Below, piece by piece: positions 1 to 7,840 of a DNA stretch of 37,798 nt. Position numbers and translations under genes: made by a program. The stretch spans positions 1-37,798 of the forward strand of contig JAEWSN010000033.1 of the NCBI GenBank assembly GCA_023459915.1, given 5' to 3'. The notes under the pieces were generated by a model, which saw only the letters and a list, made by a program, of their open reading frames with translations, searched no databases and was not told the DNA's origin. Each line of letters opens with the position of its first letter. Positions within the stretch are counted from its first letter, which is position 1. The stretch is from Bacillota bacterium (lineage in GTDB: Bacteria > Bacillota > Clostridia > DSM-8532).

Positions 1-2
1 GG

Positions 3-22
3 CCCCCCCCCCCCCCCCCCCC
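3..22. repeat. Poly-C tract of 20 bases
   Basis: A run of 20 consecutive C residues lies about 50 bp upstream of trpS and is followed by more C/G-rich sequence. It may be a real homopolymer or a sequence-end or assembly artefact, since it sits at the very edge of the window. Confidence 0.6.
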
Positions 23-74
23 GCGCGGGCGCCCCCACCCCGGGGAATGCCCCCAAAAAGAAAGGATAGCGACA

Positions 75-1238
75 ATGACGAACGACCAGCTTGAGAAGCG
101 CCTGACAACCGATGTGACCGATGTGACTGATGTGGCGGACGCGGCCGGAGGCCCGGAGGCCGACGAGACGGGAGCCCAGGGCACCTACGAGGCCGCGGTG
201 GAGAAAAGCCGACGCCTGGAGGAACAGCTGCATGTGACCCCTGAGAAGTATCGGGTGCTCACCGGCGATCGGCCCACTGGCCGGCTCCATGTCGGCCATT
301 TGTTCGGGTCGCTGCAAAACCGCGTGCGTCTGCAGAATCTGGGCGTACGCACGTTCATTGTCATCGCCGACTATCAGGTGCTGACCGATCGCGAGACCTT
401 TGAAAACATCCAGGAGAATGTGCACAACCTGGTGGTGGATTATCTGGCGGCGGGCCTGATCCCTGAAACCGGAAAAACCTGCATTTTCCCGCACAGCCAT
501 GTGCCGGAGCTCAACCAGCTGCTGCTGCCGTTCCTCACACTCGTCACCAATGCCGAGCTCGACCGGAACCCCACCGTGAAGGAGGAGATCCAGGCGGCCG
601 GCCAGAAGCGCATCAACGCCGGCATGTACACCTATCCCATCCATCAGGCGGCGGACATCCTGTTCTGCAAGGCCAATGTGGTGCCGGTGGGCAAGGATCA
701 GCTGCCGCATCTGGAGATGACCCGCACCGTGGCGCGCCGCTTCAATGACCGGTTCGCCCGCAAAAAGCGCGTGTTTCCGGAGCCGCTGGCCCTGCTGAGC
801 AAGTCGCCGGTCATCCTGGGGCTCGACGGCTCCCAGAAGATGAGCAAGAGCCGCAACAACGCCATCATGCTCAGCGCCACAGAGGACGAAACCGCCAGCC
901 TCATCAAGAAGGCGAAAACCGACGCGGATCGCGTCATCACCTTCGATCCGGACAACCGGCCGGAGGTGTCGAACCTGCTGATGCTCATCGCGCTGTCCAC
1001 CGGTGAAACGCCGGAGGCGGTGGCCGAACGCATTGGGGATGGCGGTTCGGGCATGCTCAAGCGGATGCTCACCGACAGCCTGAATGAATACCTGCGTCCC
1101 CTCCGCGAGAAGCGCAAGCAGCTCGAGGCGGATCCGGCGTTCATCACAGGCGTGCTGAAACAGGGAATCCGGGAGGCGCGCGAGGTGGCGGAGCAGACAC
1201 TCGATGAGGTCCGCCGTGTCATGAACATGAGCCTGTGA
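75..1238 (+). CDS. trpS: Tryptophanyl-tRNA synthetase
   Basis: Class I aminoacyl-tRNA synthetase that charges tRNA-Trp with tryptophan in the cytoplasm. The protein has 387 residues. The HIGH-type ATP motif is HVGH (residues 72-75) and the KMSKS loop is an exact KMSKS (255-259), both expected of TrpRS. The catalytic core starts near residue 58 (EKYRVLTGDRPTGRLH). The first ~55 residues are an acidic, low-complexity extension that includes a DVT repeat coded by a 9-bp tandem repeat (near 111-137). The ATG at 75 has an AAAGGAT ribosome site, but a later start would remove the odd extension and cannot be excluded. The next gene is trpF, also a tryptophan gene. No T-box leader is visible in the 74 bp upstream, though that span is too short to exclude one further out. 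Confidence 0.95.
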   Translation: MTNDQLEKRLTTDVTDVTDVADAAGGPEADETGAQGTYEAAVEKSRRLEEQLHVTPEKYRVLTGDRPTGRLHVGHLFGSLQNRVRLQNLGVRTFIVIADYQVLTDRETFENIQENVHNLVVDYLAAGLIPETGKTCIFPHSHVPELNQLLLPFLTLVTNAELDRNPTVKEEIQAAGQKRINAGMYTYPIHQAADILFCKANVVPVGKDQLPHLEMTRTVARRFNDRFARKKRVFPEPLALLSKSPVILGLDGSQKMSKSRNNAIMLSATEDETASLIKKAKTDADRVITFDPDNRPEVSNLLMLIALSTGETPEAVAERIGDGGSGMLKRMLTDSLNEYLRPLREKRKQLEADPAFITGVLKQGIREAREVAEQTLDEVRRVMNMSL

Positions 1239-1317
1239 GCCTTTGGATGAATGTGCCCGGACGTGTGCGGGCGATTTGCGCGGACCATGATTCCGCGCCG
1301 GTGTGGAGGCCGCGTCC

Positions 1318-1992
1318 ATGAACCCTGAAGGGAAGGAATCCATTAGAATCAAACTGTGCGGACTCTCCCGCCTGGCGGATATCGAAGCGGCCAATGCGCT
1401 CCTGCCCGCCTATGCCGGGTTTGTGTTCGCGCCCAGCCGGCGTCGTGTGACCCCGGAACAGACCGCGCGGCTCATCTCGGCGCTGGATCGTCGGATACAG
1501 GCCGTCGGCGTGTTTGTGAACGAACCCCCGGAATCGGTGGCACGCATTGCGGCACAGTCCGGCCTGCGGGTGGCGCAGCTGCATGGCGCGGAAACCCCTG
1601 CGGAAATGGACGCCCTGCGTGGGCTGTTGCCGGTGGGAACGGAGATCTGGAAGGCGTTTCGCGTGAAGGGACCGGAAACGGTGCCGGAAGTGGAAAGGGT
1701 CCTGACCCGGAGCCTGGCGGATCGGGTGCTGCTCGATGCCTGGCATCCGGAACAGGCGGGCGGCACGGGGGAGGCCTTCGACTGGTCGTGGCTCGCGGCC
1801 CTGCGTCATCCCTATCTGCTGGCCGGCGGACTGCATGCCGGCAATGTGGCGGACGCCGTGGCGGCCCTGCGCCCCTGGGGCGTGGATGTCAGCTCCGGCA
1901 TTGAGACGGACGGCAAAAAAGACGCCGACAAAATGCGCGCGTTTGTGGCAGCCGTCAGGCAGGCGGACGCGCGAACCCCCCGGGGGTCATGA
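1318..1992 (+). CDS. trpF: Phosphoribosylanthranilate isomerase
   Basis: Catalyses the Amadori rearrangement of N-(5-phosphoribosyl)anthranilate to CdRP in tryptophan synthesis. The protein is a 224-residue (beta/alpha)8 barrel, the usual length. Family landmarks are the N-terminal KLCGL strand with the catalytic Cys, FAPSRRRV, VGVFVNEP, QLHG, the LLDA strand with the catalytic Asp, LAGGL and VDVSSGIE with KD near the C terminus. I chose the ATG at 1318 because GGAGG (1305-1309) lies 8 bases before it; an in-frame GTG at 1303 overlaps that site. The gene stands apart from other trp biosynthesis genes, next to trpS. A palindromic CCCCC/GGGGG stretch spans the stop region but has no T tract, so I do not call it a terminator. 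Confidence 0.93.
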   Translation: MNPEGKESIRIKLCGLSRLADIEAANALLPAYAGFVFAPSRRRVTPEQTARLISALDRRIQAVGVFVNEPPESVARIAAQSGLRVAQLHGAETPAEMDALRGLLPVGTEIWKAFRVKGPETVPEVERVLTRSLADRVLLDAWHPEQAGGTGEAFDWSWLAALRHPYLLAGGLHAGNVADAVAALRPWGVDVSSGIETDGKKDADKMRAFVAAVRQADARTPRGS

Positions 1993-2046
1993 CGGCAATC
2001 CGGCGGTGGAGGGCCATGCGTGTTTCTCGATTGTCGCTCTTGTGGC

Positions 2047-2090
2047 GGTCTCGGGAGAAGGTCTCGGGAGAAGGTCTCGGGAGAAGGTCT
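2047..2090 (+). repeat. 13-bp tandem repeat, 3.4 copies
   Basis: Three identical copies of GGTCTCGGGAGAA (2047-2059, 2060-2072, 2073-2085) plus GGTCT lie in the spacer between trpF and the cysteine desulfurase gene. Each copy contains a small TCTC/GAGA inverted repeat. No function can be read from it. Confidence 0.9.
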
Positions 2091-2124
2091 TTGTCACAGC
2101 ATCACAAATCCGACCAATTTACTT

Positions 2125-2148
2125 GGGTTACAGTCGTATTGGTAACCC
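2125..2148. promoter_or_regulatory. Inverted repeat, possible operator of the Fe-S operon
   Basis: GGGTTAC-N10-GTAACCC is a perfect 7-bp inverted repeat lying just upstream of the candidate promoter for the cysteine desulfurase gene. It has no T tract, so a protein-binding site is more likely than a terminator. Fe-S operons in Firmicutes are often controlled by Rrf2-family regulators, but none is encoded nearby and the assignment is inference. Confidence 0.35.
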
Positions 2149-2155
2149 ATGCTAC

Positions 2156-2185
2156 TTGACGATTCCTGACCTTCAGGAGTAGGAT
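2156..2185 (+). promoter_or_regulatory. Candidate promoter of the Fe-S assembly operon
   Basis: TTGACG (2156-2161), an 18-bp spacer and TAGGAT (2180-2185) fit a housekeeping-sigma promoter 57 bp before the cysteine desulfurase start. The -35 box is near consensus and the -10 box is weaker. Confidence 0.4.
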
Positions 2186-2242
2186 GAATGCGCAAACGGC
2201 ATTCCCGCAGCGGGGATGTGCTGTCCCTGAGAGGAGTGCGAC

Positions 2243-3433
2243 ATGGCGGACAGACTCATTTACCTTGATCACGCGGCAACCACCCCAACCCGGCCGGAGG
2301 TGGTGGAGGCCATGATGCCATATTTCACGGAGCATTTTGGAAACGCGTCATCCATTTACCGGATTGGTCGCGACAACCGGAAGGCTGTCGACGCGGCGCG
2401 TGCGGACGTGGCCCGTGTGCTGGGCGCGGAGCAGACGGAAATCTTCTTCACCGGTTCCGGTTCGGAAGCCGACAACTGGGCCGTCAAGGGGGCCGCCTCG
2501 GCCCGCTCCGCCAAAGGCCGGCACCTCATCACCTCGGCCATTGAGCATCCGGCGGTGCTGGAAGTGTTTGAATGGCTCGCGAAGAATGGGTATGAGGTGA
2601 CATACCTGCCGGTGGACGCGGACGGTCTGGTTTCGCCGCAGAGCCTGCGCGCGGCCATGCGGCCGGACACCACGCTGGTTTCGATCATGATGGCCAACAA
2701 TGAAATCGGCACCATCCAGCCCATTGCCGAACTGGCGGCCATTGCGCACGAGGGCGGCGCGCTGTTCCATACCGACGCCGTACAGGCGGCCGGCAACATC
2801 CGGGTTCATGTCAGGGAACTGGACGTGGACCTGCTCACCATTTCCGCCCACAAATTCTACGGACCCAAGGGCATCGGTGCCCTGTATGTCCGCAAGGGTG
2901 TCCGCATTGATCCGCTGCTCCATGGCGGCCATCAGGAGCGCGGCAGGCGTGCCGGCACGGAAAATGTGCCCGGCATCGTGGGCATGGCCAGGGCGCTGAC
3001 CCTTGCCGGGGAGGAGCTGGCAGCGCACGACGCGCATTTGCGCCGGCTGCGCGACATGGCGCTCGAAGAAATCACGGCGCGGGTGCCCCATGTGAAGCTC
3101 AACGGCCACAGAACGCAGCGGCTGCCCGGCAATTTGAACCTGTCCTTCCGGTTCATCGAGGGGGAATCGCTGTTGCTGATGCTCGACATGAAGGGCATTG
3201 CGGCTTCCTCCGGCTCCGCCTGCACGTCCGGGTCCCTCGACCCGTCCCATGTGCTGCTGGCCATCGGCCTGCCGCATGAGATTGCGCATGGCTCGCTCCG
3301 GCTCAGCTTCGGCGTTGTGAACACCGAGGCGGATGTGCGGGTGCTGGTGGATGAACTGGTTGTGATTGTGGAACGGCTGCGGCAGATGTCGCCGCTGTAC
3401 GAGGATTTCGTCCGCTCGGGCGGACAGGCATAG
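2243..3433 (+). CDS. Cysteine desulfurase (NifS/IscS family)
   Basis: PLP enzyme that removes sulfur from L-cysteine and passes it as persulfide to the Fe-S scaffold. The 396-residue length is typical. It opens with IYLDHAATTPTRPEV, the hallmark of the family. The PLP lysine is K204 in SAHKFYGPKG, and the persulfide cysteine is C327 in SSGSACTSG on the mobile loop. The loop followed by DPSHVLLAIG resembles IscS/NifS group I enzymes. The ATG at 2243 follows a GAGAGGAG ribosome site. It is followed 29 bp later by the IscU scaffold gene, so the two form a minimal ISC-type pair without iscR, iscA or hscAB. iscS or nifS would both be acceptable symbols. Confidence 0.95.
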   Translation: MADRLIYLDHAATTPTRPEVVEAMMPYFTEHFGNASSIYRIGRDNRKAVDAARADVARVLGAEQTEIFFTGSGSEADNWAVKGAASARSAKGRHLITSAIEHPAVLEVFEWLAKNGYEVTYLPVDADGLVSPQSLRAAMRPDTTLVSIMMANNEIGTIQPIAELAAIAHEGGALFHTDAVQAAGNIRVHVRELDVDLLTISAHKFYGPKGIGALYVRKGVRIDPLLHGGHQERGRRAGTENVPGIVGMARALTLAGEELAAHDAHLRRLRDMALEEITARVPHVKLNGHRTQRLPGNLNLSFRFIEGESLLLMLDMKGIAASSGSACTSGSLDPSHVLLAIGLPHEIAHGSLRLSFGVVNTEADVRVLVDELVVIVERLRQMSPLYEDFVRSGGQA

Positions 3434-3462
3434 TACCGTTTTGTGTTTGAAAGGGGTATGGG

Positions 3463-3945
3463 ATGTATAGTGATAAAGTGATGGATCATTTCATGAATCC
3501 GCGCAATGTGGGCGAAATCGACAATGCCGACGGGGTCGGCCAGGTCGGCAACGCCAAGTGCGGTGACATCATGAAAATCTACCTGAAGATTGAGGACGGC
3601 ATTGTCCGGGACGTGAAGTTCAAGACCTTCGGCTGCGGGGCGGCGGTGGCCACCAGCAGCATGGCCACCGAGCTCATCCTGGGAAAGACAATCGAGGAAG
3701 CCCAGCGTATCACCAATAAGGCCGTCATGGAAGCGCTCGACGGACTGCCGCCGGCCAAGGTGCACTGCTCCGTGCTGGCCGAGGAAGCCATTGCGGCCGC
3801 GCTGTTCGACTACAAGCGTAAGCACGGGCTGCTGACACCGGAGGATCTGACGGGCTGCAACGGCTGCTGCGGCAGCTGCGGCCATCATGATCACGAGCAC
3901 GATCATGATCATCTGGATTATCTGGCCGAGGAGGATGGCGAATAG
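3463..3945 (+). CDS. iscU: Fe-S cluster scaffold IscU/NifU-N with Cys/His-rich tail
   Basis: Scaffold on which [2Fe-2S] and [4Fe-4S] clusters are built from sulfur supplied by the upstream desulfurase. Residues 1-122 form a complete IscU domain: C33 and D35 in AKCGD, C58 in FGCGA, and H101-C102 in KVHCSV supply the cluster ligands. The protein continues to 160 residues, ~35 more than classical IscU. The extension has four cysteines in CNGCCGSC (C132, C135, C136, C139) followed by six histidines between 141 and 150 alternating with Asp/Glu. This tail looks like a metal-binding appendage; its role is unknown. It is not the NifU C-terminal domain. Confidence 0.93.
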   Translation: MYSDKVMDHFMNPRNVGEIDNADGVGQVGNAKCGDIMKIYLKIEDGIVRDVKFKTFGCGAAVATSSMATELILGKTIEEAQRITNKAVMEALDGLPPAKVHCSVLAEEAIAAALFDYKRKHGLLTPEDLTGCNGCCGSCGHHDHEHDHDHLDYLAEEDGE

Positions 3946-4011
3946 CCTTCCCGCAGACGGCGCGACACCGGCCGGCGACGGGCGCGCGCAGGGCGGCCGC
4001 AGGGGGATGAA

Positions 4012-5256
4012 ATGCCATACTGGTTGCAAAGAGCCGGCACGTTTGTGCTCAAGACCCTTGGGCTCCTGTTGGCGCTGTTCCTGTTGTTCAAGGGCGTCAA
4101 GTATCTTGCGCCATTTCTGGTGGCGTTCATCCTCTCTTCCGCGCTCTTTCCGTTGGTGCGCTGGATGGAACGGAAATTGCGGATCCATCGCAAGATCGGA
4201 TCCGTTTTTTCGATCCTGCTGGCGCTTGGCACCGTGGGCACCCTGCTCGGGCTCATGGCCGCGCGCATCGCAACGGAAATCCACAACCTGTACACCACCA
4301 TCACCAGCTCCAGTGTGGATGTCAGTGCCTTCTTCCGCCGTGTGATGGATCAGGCCACCGCCTTCTACATCCGGCTGCCCCAGGAAGTGACCAACACCAT
4401 CGACAGCACCCTGTCGGCCCTGGGCGATACGGTGCGCGATGTCATCGGCAGTCTGGCCAAGTACACGCTCGCGTTCACCGTGTCGGTTCCGGAAGCACTG
4501 GTTTTTGTGCTCATCACCATCATCGCCACCTATTTCATGCTCAGCGACCGGGTGCGCATCAACGAGGCCATTGAACGCTGGATTCCCAAACGCTGGCTCA
4601 CGGGCACCCGGAGCATGGTGCTGGGCGTGTTCAAGGCGATGTTCGGTTGGTTGCGCGCGCAGGGCATCATCATCTGCATCACCTTCACCATCATTGTCAC
4701 GGGGCTGGTGATTGCCGGGGTGCAGAATCCGCTGGTCATTGCCCTGATGACGGCCATCATCGACGCGTTGCCGGTGTTCGGGGCGGGTTTCATCCTCATT
4801 CCCTGGGGCGTGCTTTCCCTCATCGCGGGCAATGTCCGGTTTGGTGTGTTCCTGCTGCTGCTCGATGTGGTGGTGCTGGTGGTGCGGCATCTCATCGAGC
4901 CCAAGATAGTGGGCAAGCAAATCGGCATCCATCCGCTGCTCACCCTGATGGGCATGTACCTGGGACTTCGCTGGATTGGCGTGCTGGGCATGATTGTGGG
5001 GCCCATCCTGATGGTGCTCACCAAGGCCCTGCTCGAAAACCTGATCAAGATTCCCGCCGTCAAGGCCCTGGTGGACAGATGGTTTCGGGAAGATGTGCCG
5101 GCGCCGCCACCTGGTGGCGTACGGGAAGACGTGCCGGTGCCGCAGTCCAATGACGGTGGGGACACGTTGCGCGGGGCGGCTGTGCCCGCCGCCGAAACGT
5201 CGGGCGGCACCGGATCTCCTGCAAGCCGGCACAAGGACGGTCTGACCGGAGATTGA
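4012..5256 (+). CDS. AI-2E family permease, YtvI-like membrane protein
   Basis: Polytopic membrane protein of the AI-2E/UPF0118 family (PF01594), whose members have been linked to solute or ion efflux; YtvI is the sporulation-associated Bacillus member. The 414 residues hold about seven to eight hydrophobic segments: two near the N terminus (roughly 11-50), one at about 62-85, one at 155-180, and a C-terminal block at 220-345 with the family motif around ALMTAIIDALPVFGAGFILIPWG. The last ~65 residues are a Pro/Gly/Asp-rich, probably disordered tail containing a 12-residue duplication (REDVPAP/REDVPVP) coded by a 36-bp direct repeat from about 5086. GGGGGATGAA precedes the ATG. The substrate cannot be predicted. 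Confidence 0.85.
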   Translation: MPYWLQRAGTFVLKTLGLLLALFLLFKGVKYLAPFLVAFILSSALFPLVRWMERKLRIHRKIGSVFSILLALGTVGTLLGLMAARIATEIHNLYTTITSSSVDVSAFFRRVMDQATAFYIRLPQEVTNTIDSTLSALGDTVRDVIGSLAKYTLAFTVSVPEALVFVLITIIATYFMLSDRVRINEAIERWIPKRWLTGTRSMVLGVFKAMFGWLRAQGIIICITFTIIVTGLVIAGVQNPLVIALMTAIIDALPVFGAGFILIPWGVLSLIAGNVRFGVFLLLLDVVVLVVRHLIEPKIVGKQIGIHPLLTLMGMYLGLRWIGVLGMIVGPILMVLTKALLENLIKIPAVKALVDRWFREDVPAPPPGGVREDVPVPQSNDGGDTLRGAAVPAAETSGGTGSPASRHKDGLTGD

Positions 5257-5360
5257 GGGGCATGGGGTCGGGAAGTCTCTCCCTGAAGCATATTCTCTCT
5301 AAATATTGCGTGGCGCGGTTTGCGGCAGGTCCGGGTTCGGCATGTCAAAAATGCAGGTGC

Positions 5361-5418
5361 TTGCTTTTCATCCTGCAGATACGGTATGCTTGACACAACA
5401 AGGCCTTCGGGCTCAAAT
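5361..5418 (+). promoter_or_regulatory. Candidate promoters upstream of the RpiR-type gene
   Basis: Two overlapping possibilities are visible: TTGCTT (5361-5366) with an 18-bp spacer to TATGCT (5385-5390), and TTGACA (5390-5395) with a 17-bp spacer to TCAAAT (5413-5418). The rest of the 200-bp spacer from 5257 holds nothing else I recognise. Confidence 0.4.
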
Positions 5419-5457
5419 GCGTGCCATCCGCAACAACGGATAGCCAAGGAGACGGAC

Positions 5458-6345
5458 ATGGAACATCTCATCCGCAACATGAAGGATCGATTCACGACCT
5501 TCAGCAAGGGGCAGAAGCTCATTGCCAAGTTCATCATGGAGCATTACGATCGCGCCGCCTTCATGACCGCCGCCCGGCTGGGCGAGGAGGTGGGCGTCAG
5601 CGAATCCACCGTGGTCCGCTTTGCCATAGAACTGGGATATGACGGGTATCCGCGTCTGCAGAAGGAATTGCGGGAGGTCATCAAGAGCAAGCTGACCTCC
5701 GCGCAACGCCTGGAGGTCACCTCCTCCCACATCGATCCCGACAACATTCTGCGCAGCGTGCTGCACGCGGACATGACCAAGCTGCGTGCCACCATGGAGG
5801 AGGCGGATCCCGCCGTGTTCGCCCAGGCGGTGGAGGCCATACTCGGCGCAAGGAAAATCTACATTCTGGGCGTGCGCAGCTCCGCGCCACTGGCCAGTTT
5901 CCTTGGGTTCTACTTCAACCTCATCTTCGAGGATGTCCGGCTGGTGCACACCACCTCCGTCAGCGAGATGTTCGAACAGATTGTCAACGCCCGCGCGGGA
6001 GACGTGGTGATCGGCATCAGCTATCCCCGGTATTCCAGCCGCACCACCAAGGCCATGCAATATGCCGCGGATCAGGGAGCGACCACCATCGCCCTGACCG
6101 ACAACGCGTCTTCCCCGCTCGCGCAGGCGAGCGCCCTTTCCCTGTTCGCACGCAGCGACATGGCGTCCTTTGTCGATTCCCTGGTGGCGCCGCTGAGCCT
6201 CATCAACGCGCTGATTGTCGCCATCGGCATGAAGCGCCGAGATCGCATCCGCGCCACCCTCGAAAAGCTCGAAACCGTCTGGGAGGAATACCAGGTGTAC
6301 GAGAAGGGCGACGGCGCGCCATCCGGAGGACTGTCGCATGACTGA
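5458..6345 (+). CDS. MurR/RpiR family transcriptional regulator
   Basis: DNA-binding regulator that senses a phosphosugar through a SIS domain. The 295-residue protein has the RpiR helix-turn-helix at about 1-77 (FSKGQKLIAKFIMEHYD, then VGVSESTVVRFAIELGYDGYP), and a SIS fold at about 120-260 with IYILGVRSSAPLA and GDVVIGISYPRYSS marking the sugar-phosphate site. The ATG at 5458 follows AAGGAG (5446-5451) at ideal spacing; an open frame extends upstream to 5320 but crosses the candidate promoters. The gene overlaps the following flavoprotein by 8 bp, so they are cotranscribed. No sugar-metabolism gene is adjacent, so the ligand is unknown. Confidence 0.9.
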   Translation: MEHLIRNMKDRFTTFSKGQKLIAKFIMEHYDRAAFMTAARLGEEVGVSESTVVRFAIELGYDGYPRLQKELREVIKSKLTSAQRLEVTSSHIDPDNILRSVLHADMTKLRATMEEADPAVFAQAVEAILGARKIYILGVRSSAPLASFLGFYFNLIFEDVRLVHTTSVSEMFEQIVNARAGDVVIGISYPRYSSRTTKAMQYAADQGATTIALTDNASSPLAQASALSLFARSDMASFVDSLVAPLSLINALIVAIGMKRRDRIRATLEKLETVWEEYQVYEKGDGAPSGGLSHD

Positions 6346-7570
6346 ACGCCGTGTGGTCGTCATCGGCGCGGGGGCGGCAGGGCTCATGGCTGCCGGGTTC
6401 GCGGCGGCGCGGGGGCACAGGGTGGTGGTGCTCGAAAAGGGGCGCCGTCCGGGGCAGAAGCTGCTCATCACCGGCAAGGGCCGCTGCAATGTCACCAACC
6501 GGTGCGACACCGACACCTTCATGGCCAATGTGCCGGGCAACGGCCGGTTCATGTATTCGGCCTACAGCCAATTCCCGTCCGATCAGATCATCCATTTTTT
6601 CGAGTCGCTCGATGTGCCCCTGAAGGTGGAGCGGGGAAACCGCGTGTTTCCGGTCTCCGACAAGGCTTCGGATGTGGTGCGCGCACTGGTGCGGCACGCG
6701 GAGGGTCGCGGCGCGGAAATCCGCTGCCACCAGGCGGTTCGGGCCCTGGAAGTCGGGGAGGGACGGGTGTGCGGCGTCCGGCTGGCCGATGACACGCTGA
6801 TCTCCTGTGACGCGGTCATCCTCGCGACCGGCGGCATCTCCTATCCCGCAACAGGCTCCACGGGAGACGGCTACCGCATGGCCGAAACGACCGGGCACCG
6901 TCTGGTCGCCGCCAAGCCCTCGCTGGTGCCGTTGGAGACCGAGGAAACCTGGGTGGCCGATGTGTCGGGGCTCACGCTGAAAAACATCGAAATCAAGGTG
7001 GAAAATCCAAAGGGGAAAATGGTCTACACGGAATTTGGAGACATGCTGGTCACGCATTTCGGTGTGTCGGGCCCGGTGATCCTCTCCGCGAGCCGCCACC
7101 TGCTGGCCAATGATTTCAAGGGATACCGGCTGCATGTGGACCTCAAGCCCGCGTTGTCCCCGGAGACCCTCGACAGGCGCCTTCAGCGCGATTTTGCGGA
7201 AGGACCCAACAAGGCGTTCAAGAACATCCTCTCCGGGCTGCTGCCGTCCGGGCTCATCCCCGTTGTGTGGGCACTGTCCGGGATTCCCTCCGACAAGCCG
7301 GTGCACCAGATCACCCGCGGGGAACGCCTGCAGCTTGGCGTGCTGCTCAAGGATCTGGTGCTGCACATCAGGGGCGCGCGTCCGGTCGACGAGGCCATCG
7401 TAACGGCCGGCGGCGTGTCGGTCAAGGATGTGGATCCGTCCACCATGGCGTCCAAGGTGCTTCCGGGACTGTATTTTGCCGGAGAGCTGCTGGATGTGGA
7501 CGCCTACACCGGCGGGTTCAACCTCACCATTGCCTTTGCCACCGGGCATCTGGCAGGCGTCTCTGTCTGA
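6338..7570 (+). CDS. NAD(P)/FAD-dependent flavoprotein, HI0933/BaiN family
   Basis: Flavin-dependent oxidoreductase of the HI0933-like (YhiN/BaiN) family. The N terminus is a Rossmann FAD site, VVVIGAGAAGLMAAG at residues 4-18, followed by LEKG and the family signature GKGRCNVTN. ILATGG near the middle and GLYFAGELLDVDAYTGGFN near the C terminus complete the FAD-binding pattern. At 410 residues it is full length. BaiN itself acts in bile-acid 7-dehydroxylation in some gut Clostridia, but most members have no known substrate and no bai genes occur here, so I give no symbol. It starts inside the end of the RpiR-type gene. Confidence 0.88.
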   Translation: MTERRVVVIGAGAAGLMAAGFAAARGHRVVVLEKGRRPGQKLLITGKGRCNVTNRCDTDTFMANVPGNGRFMYSAYSQFPSDQIIHFFESLDVPLKVERGNRVFPVSDKASDVVRALVRHAEGRGAEIRCHQAVRALEVGEGRVCGVRLADDTLISCDAVILATGGISYPATGSTGDGYRMAETTGHRLVAAKPSLVPLETEETWVADVSGLTLKNIEIKVENPKGKMVYTEFGDMLVTHFGVSGPVILSASRHLLANDFKGYRLHVDLKPALSPETLDRRLQRDFAEGPNKAFKNILSGLLPSGLIPVVWALSGIPSDKPVHQITRGERLQLGVLLKDLVLHIRGARPVDEAIVTAGGVSVKDVDPSTMASKVLPGLYFAGELLDVDAYTGGFNLTIAFATGHLAGVSV

Positions 7571-7593
7571 ACCGCCGCCGCTTGCGGCCGCAG

Positions 7594-7685
7594 GGGACAC
7601 CCCGGTTGCATGGGACACCCCCTGCTGCATGGGACATCCCGGTTGCATGGGACACCCCCGGCCGCATGGGTGCACCCCCGGCCGC
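7594..7685 (+). repeat. 18/19-bp tandem repeat, about five copies
   Basis: Units alternate in length: GGGACACCCCGGTTGCAT (7594-7611), then 7612-7630, 7631-7648, 7649-7667 and a degenerate 7668-7685. All begin GGG, carry a CCC-containing core and most end GCAT. The array fills most of the spacer after the flavoprotein gene and ends 22 bp before the -35 box of the HutP-like gene. The preceding 23 bp contain a short GCCGC/GCGGC inverted repeat. Confidence 0.88.
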
Positions 7686-7707
7686 GCGGACGGTTCCGCG
7701 CGCGCCC

Positions 7708-7737
7708 TTGCCCCTTGTCCATGGCATCCCGTATAAT
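7708..7737 (+). promoter_or_regulatory. Promoter of the HutP-like/cmk operon
   Basis: TTGCCC (7708-7713), an 18-bp spacer and a consensus TATAAT (7732-7737) lie about 100 bp upstream of the HutP-like gene. The perfect -10 box makes this one of the better promoter candidates in the window. Confidence 0.6.
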
Positions 7738-7840
7738 GGGGATGCCATGCGCGGGCGGGCACATCCCGGACCAAAATGCCCGCGCGCCGGCACAGGGGCG
7801 TGTGCGGACCCATCAACCGCAGCCCGGGGAAGGACCAATC

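Noticed and set aside
1..74. T-box or other tryptophan-responsive leader before trpS
   Set aside because: No T-box consensus or hairpin-T tract is visible in the available 74 bp, which begin with a C homopolymer; a leader further upstream would be outside the window.
2932..5232. Very long open frame on the minus strand
   Set aside because: It lies opposite the desulfurase, IscU and permease genes, is His/Gln/Arg-rich with no domain, and results from high GC content on the antisense strand. Similar long antisense frames at 6203-8371, 8083-9600, 13727-15367 and 36057-37580 are rejected for the same reason.
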